Shown here: in pieces, positions 1 through 6,188 of the stretch
How the letters are laid out: each line of letters starts with the position of its first letter
How positions within the stretch are numbered: the stretch's first letter is position 1
Assembly: GCA_938037185.1 (NCBI GenBank)
Contig: CALHQK010000119.1
Location: forward strand, 1 to 8,124
DNA from: an uncultured Riemerella sp.
Lineage (GTDB): Bacteria > Bacteroidota > Bacteroidia > Flavobacteriales > Weeksellaceae
Direction of reading: 5' to 3'
DNA length: 8,124 nt
Position numbers and translations under genes: made by a program
The notes under the pieces: model-generated
The model's database searches: none
The model's input: the letters and a program-made list of their open reading frames with translations, nothing else
What the model was told of the DNA's origin: nothing

Positions 1-289
1 CTCCTCCTTTTGTCAAACTCAAAAACGAAATAACCCCTGGTATATTCTTAATCATATGCGGAATCTCACCCATAAGGTCAGCCTCCACCATAAGATATCC
101 TGGATAATATGGTCTTTCTTTTAAAACCTTTTTTCCATTTCTCATTTGGACTACTTTCTCAGTAGGAATCACAACTTGAGTAACAAAAGCTTCATACCCC
201 AATCTTCTAACCTCAGTTTCTATATAAGATTTCACTTTATTTTCCTGTCCGCTCACTGCTTTTAGCACATACCATTTTAAATCACTCAT
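1..289 (-). CDS. nusG: Transcription termination/antitermination protein NusG (N-terminal part, cut by window edge)
   Basis: NusG binds RNA polymerase, modulates pausing and Rho-dependent termination, and can couple transcription to ribosomes. The visible 96 codons begin MSDLKWYVLKAVSGQENKV and continue through an NGN-type domain with the family signatures R-R-L-G, V-V-I-P-T-E and E-R-P-Y-Y-P-G-Y-L. They end in the region I-P-G-V-I-S-F. The C-terminal KOW domain lies beyond the left edge, so this is a truncation by the window and not a broken gene. The start is the ATG at 287-289, directly before the canonical W-Y-V motif; there is no Shine-Dalgarno sequence, as is usual in Bacteroidota. It lies 11 nt downstream of secE and is almost certainly cotranscribed with it. 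The secE-nusG order is conserved across bacteria, normally followed by rplK and rplA, which are not visible here. Confidence 0.96.
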   Translation of the reverse strand, partial: MSDLKWYVLKAVSGQENKVKSYIETEVRRLGYEAFVTQVVIPTEKVVQMRNGKKVLKERPYYPGYLMVEADLMGEIPHMIKNIPGVISFLSLTKGG

Positions 290-300
290 GGAAAATAATT

Positions 301-507
301 TTAATTAAACAATCCTATAAATAACGAATATAGATTTCTAATAGTTAAACTAAAAGATGTATCTACTCCAAATGTGAATAAAGCCAATATTAATGTAGAA
401 ACGCTCACTACAATAGTAGATAACTGTAAATCAGCCCATTTTGGCCATTCTACATTTTCTTTGAATTCTATAAAAGAACTTTTGACAAAATTAATTAATG
501 AACCCAT
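301..507 (-). CDS. secE: Preprotein translocase subunit SecE
   Basis: This is the small membrane subunit of the SecYEG protein-export channel, which clamps SecY. The product is 68 residues, the usual size for single-span SecE proteins. An amphipathic N-terminal helix (about residues 3-18) leads to the family motif E-N-V-E-W-P-K-W-A-D (17-26). One transmembrane segment follows at about 29-46, then a short C-terminal tail. The ATG at 505-507 is the natural start and no Shine-Dalgarno sequence is seen. It sits 80 nt after tRNA-Trp and 11 nt before nusG, the classic tRNA-Trp - secE - nusG layout. No convincing promoter was found in the 80-nt gap, so transcription probably comes from upstream. Confidence 0.95.
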   Translation of the reverse strand: MGSLINFVKSSFIEFKENVEWPKWADLQLSTIVVSVSTLILALFTFGVDTSFSLTIRNLYSLFIGLFN

Positions 508-587
508 ACTTTTTAAATGTTCAGTTAAAATACAAAAACTAAGGAATTTTCTATTTAATAAAAAAACAAATACCTTAGTCTAAATTG

Positions 588-658
588 CACGGGCACTAGG
601 ATTCGAACCCAGATCAACGGTTTTGGAGACCGGTATCCTACCATTGGACGATGCCCGT
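588..658 (-). tRNA. tRNA-Trp (anticodon CCA)
   Basis: It folds as a 71-nt cloverleaf on the minus strand. The acceptor stem is ACGGGCA/TGCCCGT, followed by discriminator G (588). The D stem is GTCC/GGAT, the anticodon loop is CTCCAAA with anticodon CCA at 34-36, and the T arm is CTGGG-TTCGAAT-CCTAG. The 3' CCA is not encoded: the genome reads CAA after the discriminator. The outermost anticodon-stem pair (27-43) reads C-U, a mismatch. Its place between tuf and secE is conserved in this phylum. The 22-nt gap to the tuf terminator hairpin contains no recognisable promoter. Confidence 0.97.
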
Positions 659-670
659 AGTTTAATTTTA

Positions 671-710
671 AATTTAAAAAGTTTTCCCGAAAGCTCCCTT
701 TCGGGAAAAC
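671..710 (-). terminator. Intrinsic terminator downstream of tuf, before tRNA-Trp
   Basis: A perfect 13-bp inverted repeat (681-693 against 698-710, arm GTTTTCCCGAAAG) closes a 4-nt loop. In the minus direction it is followed by TTTTTAAATTT. It starts 17 nt after the tuf stop codon. The plus-direction flank is TTTTTT (711-716), so the hairpin could work both ways. Because tRNA-Trp follows after 22 nt without an obvious promoter, it may be an attenuating, partial terminator or a processing site. Confidence 0.85.
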
Positions 711-727
711 TTTTTTATACTAAATGA

Positions 728-1915
728 TTAGTCTAAAATTTCAGTTACCTGACCAGCACCTACTGTTCTACCTCCTTCTCTAATCGCAAATCTAAGACCT
801 ACATTAAGAGCGATTGGTTGTAACAATTCTACTGTAATAGTCAAGTTATCACCAGGCATTACCATTTCTACACCATCTGGCAAGAAGATTTCACCTGTAA
901 CATCCGTTGTTCTTACATAGAACTGAGGACGATATTTGTTGTGGAATGGAGTGTGTCTTCCTCCTTCTTCTTTAGAAAGGATATAAACCTCAGCTTTGAA
1001 TTTTTTGTGTGGAGTTACAGATCCTTGTTTAGCGATAACCATACCTCTTCTGATATCAGTTTTCTCGATACCTCTCAACAATAGACCAACATTATCTCCA
1101 GCCTCTCCTCTGTCAAGGATTTTTCTAAACATCTCTACTCCTGTTACAGTAGAAGTTAATTTCTCAGCCCCCATACCAATGATATCAACAGGATCACCTG
1201 TATTGATAACACCAGACTCAATTCTACCTGTAGCTACAGTACCTCTACCTGTAATAGAGAATACATCTTCTATCGGCATCAAGAATGGTTTATCTTGATC
1301 TCTCACTGGTTGCTCGATCCAGTTATCTACAGCATCCATCAATTCTTCTACCGTAGCAACCCATTTAGGCTCACCATTAAGAGCACCAAGAGCAGAACCT
1401 TTGATTACTGGAGAGTTATCTCCATCATATTCATAAGAAGAAAGAAGATCTCTCAACTCAAGCTCTACCAATTCTAACAATTCTGGGTCATCCACCATAT
1501 CCACTTTGTTCATGAACACAACGATTCTTGGAACATTTACCTGACGACAAAGCAAGATATGCTCTCTCGTTTGTGGCATAGGCCCATCAGTTGCAGCACA
1601 CACAAGGATAGCTCCATCCATTTGAGCAGCACCAGTTACCATGTTTTTAACATAGTCGGCGTGACCAGGACAGTCTACATGGGCATAGTGTCTGTTTTCT
1701 GTTTCATATTCAATATGTGAAGTATTAATTGTAATACCTCTTTCTTTTTCTTCTGGAGCTGAGTCAATTGCAGAGAAATCTCTCTTTTCAGCCAATCCTT
1801 TGTCTGACAACACTTTAGAAATTGCAGCAGTCAAAGTAGTCTTACCGTGGTCAACGTGACCAATAGTACCAATGTTCAAATGCGGTTTGCTACGATTAAA
1901 CGTTTCCTTTGCCAT
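728..1915 (-). CDS. tuf: Translation elongation factor EF-Tu
   Basis: This is the GTPase that delivers aminoacyl-tRNA to the ribosomal A site. The product is 395 residues, full length for the family. All G-box motifs are present: GHVDHGKT (19-26), switch I around R59-G-I-T-I-N, DCPGH (81-85), NKVD (136-139) and SAL (174-176). Beta-barrel domains 2 and 3 follow, with R-G-T-V-A-T-G-R (224-231), G-G-R-H-T-P-F (318-324) and the C-terminal G-G-R-T-V-G-A-G-Q-V (381-390). The start is the ATG at 1913-1915 (MAKETFNRSKPHLNIGTIGH). The leader has no Shine-Dalgarno sequence but is A/T rich, which is normal for Flavobacteriia. A strong promoter lies about 45 nt upstream of the start codon and a strong hairpin follows the stop. 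It is transcribed toward tRNA-Trp, secE and nusG. Confidence 0.99.
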   Translation of the reverse strand: MAKETFNRSKPHLNIGTIGHVDHGKTTLTAAISKVLSDKGLAEKRDFSAIDSAPEEKERGITINTSHIEYETENRHYAHVDCPGHADYVKNMVTGAAQMDGAILVCAATDGPMPQTREHILLCRQVNVPRIVVFMNKVDMVDDPELLELVELELRDLLSSYEYDGDNSPVIKGSALGALNGEPKWVATVEELMDAVDNWIEQPVRDQDKPFLMPIEDVFSITGRGTVATGRIESGVINTGDPVDIIGMGAEKLTSTVTGVEMFRKILDRGEAGDNVGLLLRGIEKTDIRRGMVIAKQGSVTPHKKFKAEVYILSKEEGGRHTPFHNKYRPQFYVRTTDVTGEIFLPDGVEMVMPGDNLTITVELLQPIALNVGLRFAIREGGRTVGAGQVTEILD

Positions 1916-1959
1916 GATTTAAATTATTTTATGTTTAAACTATTTTTCAATTCAGTGTG

Positions 1960-1987
1960 CAAATATAATCATTTTTTTGAATATCAA
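1960..1987 (-). promoter_or_regulatory. Bacteroidota-type promoter for tuf
   Basis: In the minus direction the sequence reads TTG (1987-1985), a 17-nt spacer, then TATATTTG (1967-1960), a full match to the phylum's TAnnTTTG -7 element. Initiation would fall near 1954, giving a leader of about 40 nt. Two 8-nt A runs (plus strand 1989-1996 and 1998-2005) lie just upstream and would read as T tracts, a possible UP-like element. Confidence 0.85.
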
Positions 1988-2153
1988 GAAAAAAAATAAA
2001 AAAAATATATTTTTCTGTCTTTAATACTTAACAAAAAAACATCAATTTAAAATTTGAGGTCTTTCTATTTTGACTTAAGAATTTGAAATAAACTCTAATT
2101 CTTGTCTTTTAAATTGGCTTATAATATTATTATATTACACACAATTTGTCACC
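1988..2153. other. AT-rich intergenic stretch with no gene
   Basis: This lies between the tuf promoter and the tRNA-Cys terminator. It is strongly AT rich, with homopolymeric A and T runs at its left end. I found no open reading frame with coding character, no further TAnnTTTG element on either strand and no RNA fold I can defend. Confidence 0.6.
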
Positions 2154-2196
2154 TTAAAAAAGAAATCGCTTGTAAAACATTAATTTACAAGCGATT
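2154..2196 (-). terminator. Intrinsic terminator of tRNA-Cys
   Basis: A perfect 13-bp inverted repeat (2164-2176 with 2184-2196, arm AATCGCTTGTAAA) has a 7-nt loop. In the minus direction it is followed by TCTTTTTTAA. It lies 14 nt after the 3' end of tRNA-Cys and closes that unit before tuf begins. Confidence 0.88.
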
Positions 2197-2210
2197 GTTT
2201 AAGTTTATTG

Positions 2211-2281
2211 AGGTTCCGAGCGGATTCGAACCGCTGTAGATGGTTTTGCAGACCACTGCCTAGCCACTCGGCCACGGAACC
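2211..2281 (-). tRNA. tRNA-Cys (anticodon GCA)
   Basis: This is a 71-nt cloverleaf on the minus strand. The acceptor is GGTTCCG/CGGAACC with discriminator U (from A2211), the identity base expected for tRNA-Cys. The anticodon arm is GTGGT-CTGCAAA-ACCAT with GCA at 34-36, the T arm is AGCGG-TTCGAAT-CCGCT, and the D loop contains GG. CCA is not encoded. It forms its own transcription unit, with a promoter just upstream and a terminator just downstream. Confidence 0.97.
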
Positions 2282-2293
2282 ATAACTGAGGCG

Positions 2294-2323
2294 CAAAATT
2301 ATGAAAACTTTTTCACTTTACAA
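2294..2323 (-). promoter_or_regulatory. Bacteroidota-type promoter for tRNA-Cys
   Basis: In the minus direction: TTG (2323-2321), a 19-nt spacer, then TAATTTTG (2301-2294), a full match to TAnnTTTG. Initiation near 2288 would leave only a short leader before the mature tRNA 5' end at 2281. Confidence 0.85.
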
Positions 2324-2386
2324 CATTATCCCAGTAATAAATTTTATTTATCTAAATTAAACTATTGAAAAACAATATGATAAATA

Positions 2387-4051
2387 TTAATGGTATTTCA
2401 AAATTTTCTCTAAAATTCGTAATGTAATCAAATAAGTAGGCTTCACTCCTGTAAGCCCCAGCCCTCCCGAAGAAAGTGTGCTTCCTGTTTCTAGTGGATT
2501 ATCAGAAGCATAGTAAGCATAGCATAAGAATAAATTCTCATTGATATGATGGCGGATTTTAGAAGCCACCTGTATAGCTTTCTGATAATGAGCACCTTCC
2601 ATCTCCAGGCCGATAGACTTCCACGATGTATTCATGAAGTATGACAAAATATCCTTATTCTGAAGTGATGTTCCCAAAACAGTAACCATACTTCCCTCAA
2701 AGGCTTTCAGTTCTGAATCTTGGAAATCTTCCAATTTCAGTGCGTTTTCAAATGGATAATTGTCCGCCGTTCCTTCAAAAATATGCGATGTAGGAATCAT
2801 GATATCGCCTTTTTCTCCTGTAAGAATTCCCGCTTTACCCATGATAGAGATGGATTTCACATTGAGTTTGCACTCCTCTCCTTTCACATCGAATGGGCGC
2901 AGAAGCTCGTCCATAATCTCGTAAGCCTGTTCTCCAAAGGCATAATCAAAAACTATCAAAACATCTTCGCCAGAGAAACCAGCTTCCGCGAAAGGCGTAT
3001 TTTTTAGGTTAGTTTTCTTTAAATCAATGATTTGCACATCTATATTACTTCCGCTTTCATCATTGATGTAAATCATCCCTTGAGAAAGAGCATAGTCCAA
3101 AATCTTATCTTGAAGGTCTTTTTTGTTGCTGATTTCCTCGTAAAGCGTGTAGTCTATTCCTGTTTTGCAAGTTTTTTTCAAGGCATCATTCGCAAAAAGC
3201 ATATTTTTCACTGAGTGCATATTCGCACTGATGATGTTAAGCGGTCTTTGGTAAAGATTTTCTTTAACCAAAATTTCTTTAAGCGTATTTGCCCATTTTT
3301 CTCCGAAAAGGTGGTGTCCCACGCGCTCCTGTAATATCGCAGAAAAATAAATTTCGCGTTCTCTTTCCTCTGCCCAGTCTAGGAAACTCACTTGTCCAAG
3401 GTTATAGACAATCTTGAACAATCGGTCTGGATTGTCATCGCTTCCAAATTTTTTGTAAGCCTCCAAAGTCTCATCAAAAGACCTTCCCAGCAGCGCCGAA
3501 AGATGGATAATCGCTGTTTCTTTTTCTGTTCTTGTGAATTTTTTCTCTCCTTTGGCTACTTCTTCTATTATTTTCCAAACTCTTCTCGGTCTGCCCTCCT
3601 CCATATCAAAACCGATATTTCTGATTTTGTCCGCTTCTATATAAAGAAAAGTAAGGTGAGTAAGGATATCATAAATCTCCGAACGACCCAGCAGAACCTC
3701 TATATTCATCTGGTGCTGGTCTATACGGTAGCAGTTTCTTCTTCGTTTTTTAGGGACTATGGGCGTGAAACTCGCTTTGTGAAAGCCTTCATCCGAAGTC
3801 AAATGAATAAATGCACATTCCTCTATTCCCTCTGGAAGCCTATCCAAAACATAGAGCAATCCGTCTAATTCTATCTTGTTCGGATTGTTCATCGTTCCGT
3901 AGATTTCAGGATTGATGGTAGAAAGCAGCGTTCTGATATTCTGCCCTGACCTTCCACCAGGTTTGAAAGAACCTCTATAAAAAAGATGGCGCATAGAAAC
4001 ATATATTTTCTCTATCGCCTCCGTGGTTTGTCTTGCTCGTGATTGTGCCAT
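2387..4051 (-). CDS. Uncharacterised protein with C-terminal nucleoside phosphorylase/nucleosidase-like domain
   Basis: The product is 554 residues with no signal peptide or membrane segment, so probably cytoplasmic. Residues 1-270 are mixed and helix-rich with a basic patch K-K-R-R-R (101-105); I recognise no family there. From about residue 360 the sequence follows the PNP_UDP/MTAN fold pattern. A strand and glycine turn V-L-I-V-F-D-Y-A-F-G (364-373) comes first, then G-K-A-G-I-L (405-410) and G-D-I-M-I-P (415-420). These are followed by G-L-E-M-E-G-A (481-487), resembling the E-M-E nucleoside-ribose motif, and Y-A-S-D-N (514-518), at the place of the catalytic Asp in the family's I-S-D motif. 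The Arg that binds phosphate in hexameric phosphorylases is absent two residues before G405 (I403). Hydrolysis would therefore be likelier than phosphorolysis. From memory it may match the family named DUF6909 in Bacteroidota; this is uncertain. It has its own promoter and no operon partner. The start ATG is at 4049-4051. Confidence 0.85.
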   Translation of the reverse strand: MAQSRARQTTEAIEKIYVSMRHLFYRGSFKPGGRSGQNIRTLLSTINPEIYGTMNNPNKIELDGLLYVLDRLPEGIEECAFIHLTSDEGFHKASFTPIVPKKRRRNCYRIDQHQMNIEVLLGRSEIYDILTHLTFLYIEADKIRNIGFDMEEGRPRRVWKIIEEVAKGEKKFTRTEKETAIIHLSALLGRSFDETLEAYKKFGSDDNPDRLFKIVYNLGQVSFLDWAEEREREIYFSAILQERVGHHLFGEKWANTLKEILVKENLYQRPLNIISANMHSVKNMLFANDALKKTCKTGIDYTLYEEISNKKDLQDKILDYALSQGMIYINDESGSNIDVQIIDLKKTNLKNTPFAEAGFSGEDVLIVFDYAFGEQAYEIMDELLRPFDVKGEECKLNVKSISIMGKAGILTGEKGDIMIPTSHIFEGTADNYPFENALKLEDFQDSELKAFEGSMVTVLGTSLQNKDILSYFMNTSWKSIGLEMEGAHYQKAIQVASKIRHHINENLFLCYAYYASDNPLETGSTLSSGGLGLTGVKPTYLITLRILEKILKYH

Positions 4052-4079
4052 ATTTATATTATGATTTTTGTAAAAGTCA

Positions 4080-4109
4080 CAAATTTATAATAAACTCATG
4101 GATATACAA
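4080..4109 (-). promoter_or_regulatory. Bacteroidota-type promoter for the 554-residue protein gene
   Basis: In the minus direction: TTG (4109-4107), a 19-nt spacer, then TAAATTTG (4087-4080), a full TAnnTTTG match. Initiation near 4074 gives a leader of about 22 nt before the ATG at 4051. It is divergent from the dinB-like promoter. Confidence 0.8.
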
Positions 4110-4152
4110 AAGAAAATAATCTGAATTTATTGTTTCTGTTTATAAATGTATT

Positions 4153-4181
4153 TTGTTTATGGAAGATTTTATTTACCTTTG
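4153..4181 (+). promoter_or_regulatory. Bacteroidota-type promoter for the dinB-like gene
   Basis: TTG (4153-4155), an 18-nt spacer, then TACCTTTG (4174-4181), a full match to TAnnTTTG. Initiation near 4187 leaves a leader of about 24 nt to the ATG at 4211. It also excludes the in-frame ATG at 4130 as the start, because that lies upstream of the promoter. Confidence 0.8.
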
Positions 4182-4210
4182 TGTTTCTTATCTTAATAGT
4201 AAAATACTAT

Positions 4211-4681
4211 ATGAAAGACTTATTAACCCCTGACTTATTATATACTAATTTTCAAGATGTTCGTGCCCTAACCCGCAATATTATTAAGACCTTCCCTGAA
4301 AAAGACCTTTTTGAGTTTAGTATTGCAAACCTACGCCCTTTTTCAGCAATGGTAGAAGAATTTGTAATGCTGGTTGATGGTGTATTTGGTGAAATACTTA
4401 AGGATAAACATCAGAAGATAATAGAAAATACTTTTCCTAATAACAAGTCAGAAATGCTCTCTATTTGGGATAAGACTTCCAAAATTATCAATAAAGAATG
4501 GGGAGAAATCACTGATTACAGCCAAGAATTGACTTTATACCAAAATACCTTTAGTTTTACTCAATGGATATTATACCTTATTGAAAATGAAACCCATCAT
4601 CGTGGACAAGGCTATACCTATTTGAGAGCATTACATATTGACCCTCCTTTATTTTGGGATAGGGAAAGTTTCAAAAAATAG
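4211..4681 (+). CDS. DinB-like four-helix protein
   Basis: The product is 156 residues from the ATG at 4211, typical for DinB/YfiT-like four-helix bundle proteins. The C-terminal block E-N-E-T-H-H-R-G-Q-G-Y-T-Y-L-R-A-L (125-141) followed by P-P-L-F-W-D-R is the family's most recognisable signature. An in-frame ATG at 4130 would add 27 hydrophobic residues. That extension overlaps the promoter and has no counterpart in the family, so I reject it. Canonical members bind a metal with three histidines. Here only H130 of the usual H-x-x-x-H pair is kept (N126 replaces the other), and the helix-2 His position appears to be M47 (S-A-M-V-E-E). A canonical metal site is therefore doubtful. Many members are thiol or DNA-damage related, but the function here is unknown. 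It is monocistronic and convergent with the kinase gene. Confidence 0.85.
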   Translation: MKDLLTPDLLYTNFQDVRALTRNIIKTFPEKDLFEFSIANLRPFSAMVEEFVMLVDGVFGEILKDKHQKIIENTFPNNKSEMLSIWDKTSKIINKEWGEITDYSQELTLYQNTFSFTQWILYLIENETHHRGQGYTYLRALHIDPPLFWDRESFKK

Positions 4682-4733
4682 AAAACAGCTATTTGTGCCT
4701 TTTTTAAATTAGAACTCTAAAAGTAATAAAAAT

Positions 4734-6188
4734 TTACATATTAACAGGCAAAATAACAAAAACTTTTGTTCCCCGTTTTTCCTGTGAGCGGATGGAGATT
4801 TCTCCTTTGTAGTCCTCTATCATTCGTTTCACCATAGTGAGCCCAAGTCCCGTGCCACTGGTTTTTGTAGTGAAATTCGGCTCAAATATTTTTTCTAATT
4901 TCTCTTTGGGAATACCTACGCCATTATCTTCAACTGTGATGCTTATTTTTTTATTCAGAAGTTCCAGCGCTATGTTTATGGATAACTTTCGGGCTTCATC
5001 TTCGGCCTGCTGGGCATTAAGAATAAGGTTGGTCATAATTCTTTGGAAAAATACTTTATCAAAATTAATTAAAATATTTTCTCTATCAGCCTGAAAATGA
5101 ATTTCATGCTTTTTGTCAAAAACTCTGATAAGAGATTTTATTTCGTTATTAACATTGATGACCTCATTTTTCTTCTCAGGAAGCTGCGTAAATTCGGAAA
5201 AAGCATTGGCAACCTTAGCAATAAGGTCTATTTGATCTACCAATGAAACGCATAATTTGCTGACTTTATCTTCAATATCGGGAGCGTTTTTATCAAACTT
5301 TCTCTCAAAATTCTGGACAAGGAGCTTCATCGGAGTAAGGGGATTTTTTACTTCATGGGCTACTTGTTTTGCCATTTCCCGCCACGCAGATTCTTTTTCC
5401 CTGAAAGACAGCAGCTCCTTCTGTTCATCTATAATGTAAAGAGTTCTATTATAGGAGTTTATAAGCGGAGTAAATTCATCATCATTATAATACTTTATCG
5501 GCTCTAATTTTTCATTAAGGTTAATTTTAGTAATCTGGTCAGAAATCTGCCTGATATTTCGGGTCAGTTCGTAAGAAATCCTCCAGCTGAGCCCAATACC
5601 GAAAGCAATAATGATGATATTGGCAGCGACTAAAATTTCTATATATTTATTAAAAACATCAAAGTAGGCATTGTCATTGTGATAGAACGGAAAATAAACA
5701 ATCGCCACCGGCTCTAACATATTGTTTAACAACTTAATATACGATGAAGTAACATTTCCTTTTATTTTCCCATCATATTCCACAAAATCATATCTTTTAT
5801 CTGATTTTAAAATTTCTTTTAAAATCGGTTCAGGGATTTTCTGCTGGGCTATGAGGCTTTGGTTTTTATTAGAAAGAATATATTTTCCACTCAAATCGTA
5901 CAAAATGATGTCCTGCTTACTAATATCCGAGATTTCCAGAATTTTATTTTCTAAAATAATTGTGATGTTTTCGCCTGTTACTGTAGTATGGCTTACCGCA
6001 TAATCCAGCGATGCAATCAGCTTTTCTACAGTATTCAGCAGGTCTTTTCTGTTTTGGTTTTCCGCTGCTTTTTTTAGGATTAAATATGAAATAGAAGTAA
6101 CCCCGATGATACTCAGGATACTTACAATCATAAACCCAAAGAAGATTCTGGTGCGGATACTTTTCCCTCTGTAAGAGCCTAAAATCAT
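4734..6188 (-). CDS. NtrY-like membrane sensor histidine kinase
   Basis: This is a 484-residue two-component sensor. Transmembrane helix 1 spans about 15-38 and helix 2 about 182-202. They enclose a roughly 140-residue extracytoplasmic sensory region with the pattern D-I-I-L-Y-D-L-S-G-K (93-102), as in Cache/PAS-like sensors. A HAMP linker (about 203-255) leads to the dimerisation helix with H-box A-H-E-V-K-N-P-L-T-P (277-286; phospho-acceptor H278), the NtrY-type form. The ATPase domain has the N box N-L-I-L-N-A (387-392), G1 D-N-G-V-G-I-P (421-427), F box F-E-P-N-F (435-439) and G2 G-T-G-L-G-L (445-450), so it should be active. No response regulator lies nearby, so it is an orphan in this window. 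Its ATG overlaps the riboflavin synthase stop by 4 nt (ATGA), implying cotranscription and translational coupling. The signal sensed cannot be told. Confidence 0.93.
   Translation of the reverse strand: MILGSYRGKSIRTRIFFGFMIVSILSIIGVTSISYLILKKAAENQNRKDLLNTVEKLIASLDYAVSHTTVTGENITIILENKILEISDISKQDIILYDLSGKYILSNKNQSLIAQQKIPEPILKEILKSDKRYDFVEYDGKIKGNVTSSYIKLLNNMLEPVAIVYFPFYHNDNAYFDVFNKYIEILVAANIIIIAFGIGLSWRISYELTRNIRQISDQITKINLNEKLEPIKYYNDDEFTPLINSYNRTLYIIDEQKELLSFREKESAWREMAKQVAHEVKNPLTPMKLLVQNFERKFDKNAPDIEDKVSKLCVSLVDQIDLIAKVANAFSEFTQLPEKKNEVINVNNEIKSLIRVFDKKHEIHFQADRENILINFDKVFFQRIMTNLILNAQQAEDEARKLSINIALELLNKKISITVEDNGVGIPKEKLEKIFEPNFTTKTSGTGLGLTMVKRMIEDYKGEISIRSQEKRGTKVFVILPVNM

Noticed and set aside
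538..579. Inverted repeat ACTAAGG/CCTTAGT between tRNA-Trp and secE
   Set aside because: Only 7 bp with a 28-nt AT-rich loop and no T tract in the right place; probably chance.
374..583. Plus-strand open frame opposite secE
   Set aside because: Antisense shadow of secE and its leader with no family resemblance or promoter.
3392..3868. Long plus-strand open frame opposite the 554-residue gene
   Set aside because: Low-complexity Ser/Phe-rich translation, no promoter, entirely antisense to a gene with clear protein character; a shadow frame.
4130..4210. N-terminal hydrophobic extension of the dinB-like protein as a signal peptide
   Set aside because: It overlaps a full promoter match and precedes the family's normal N-terminus, so it is not expected to be translated.
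4682..4733. TTAGAACTCTAA palindrome between the convergent dinB-like and kinase genes as a terminator
   Set aside because: Only 4-5 AT-rich pairs with a tiny loop; too weak to call, although some termination must occur nearby.
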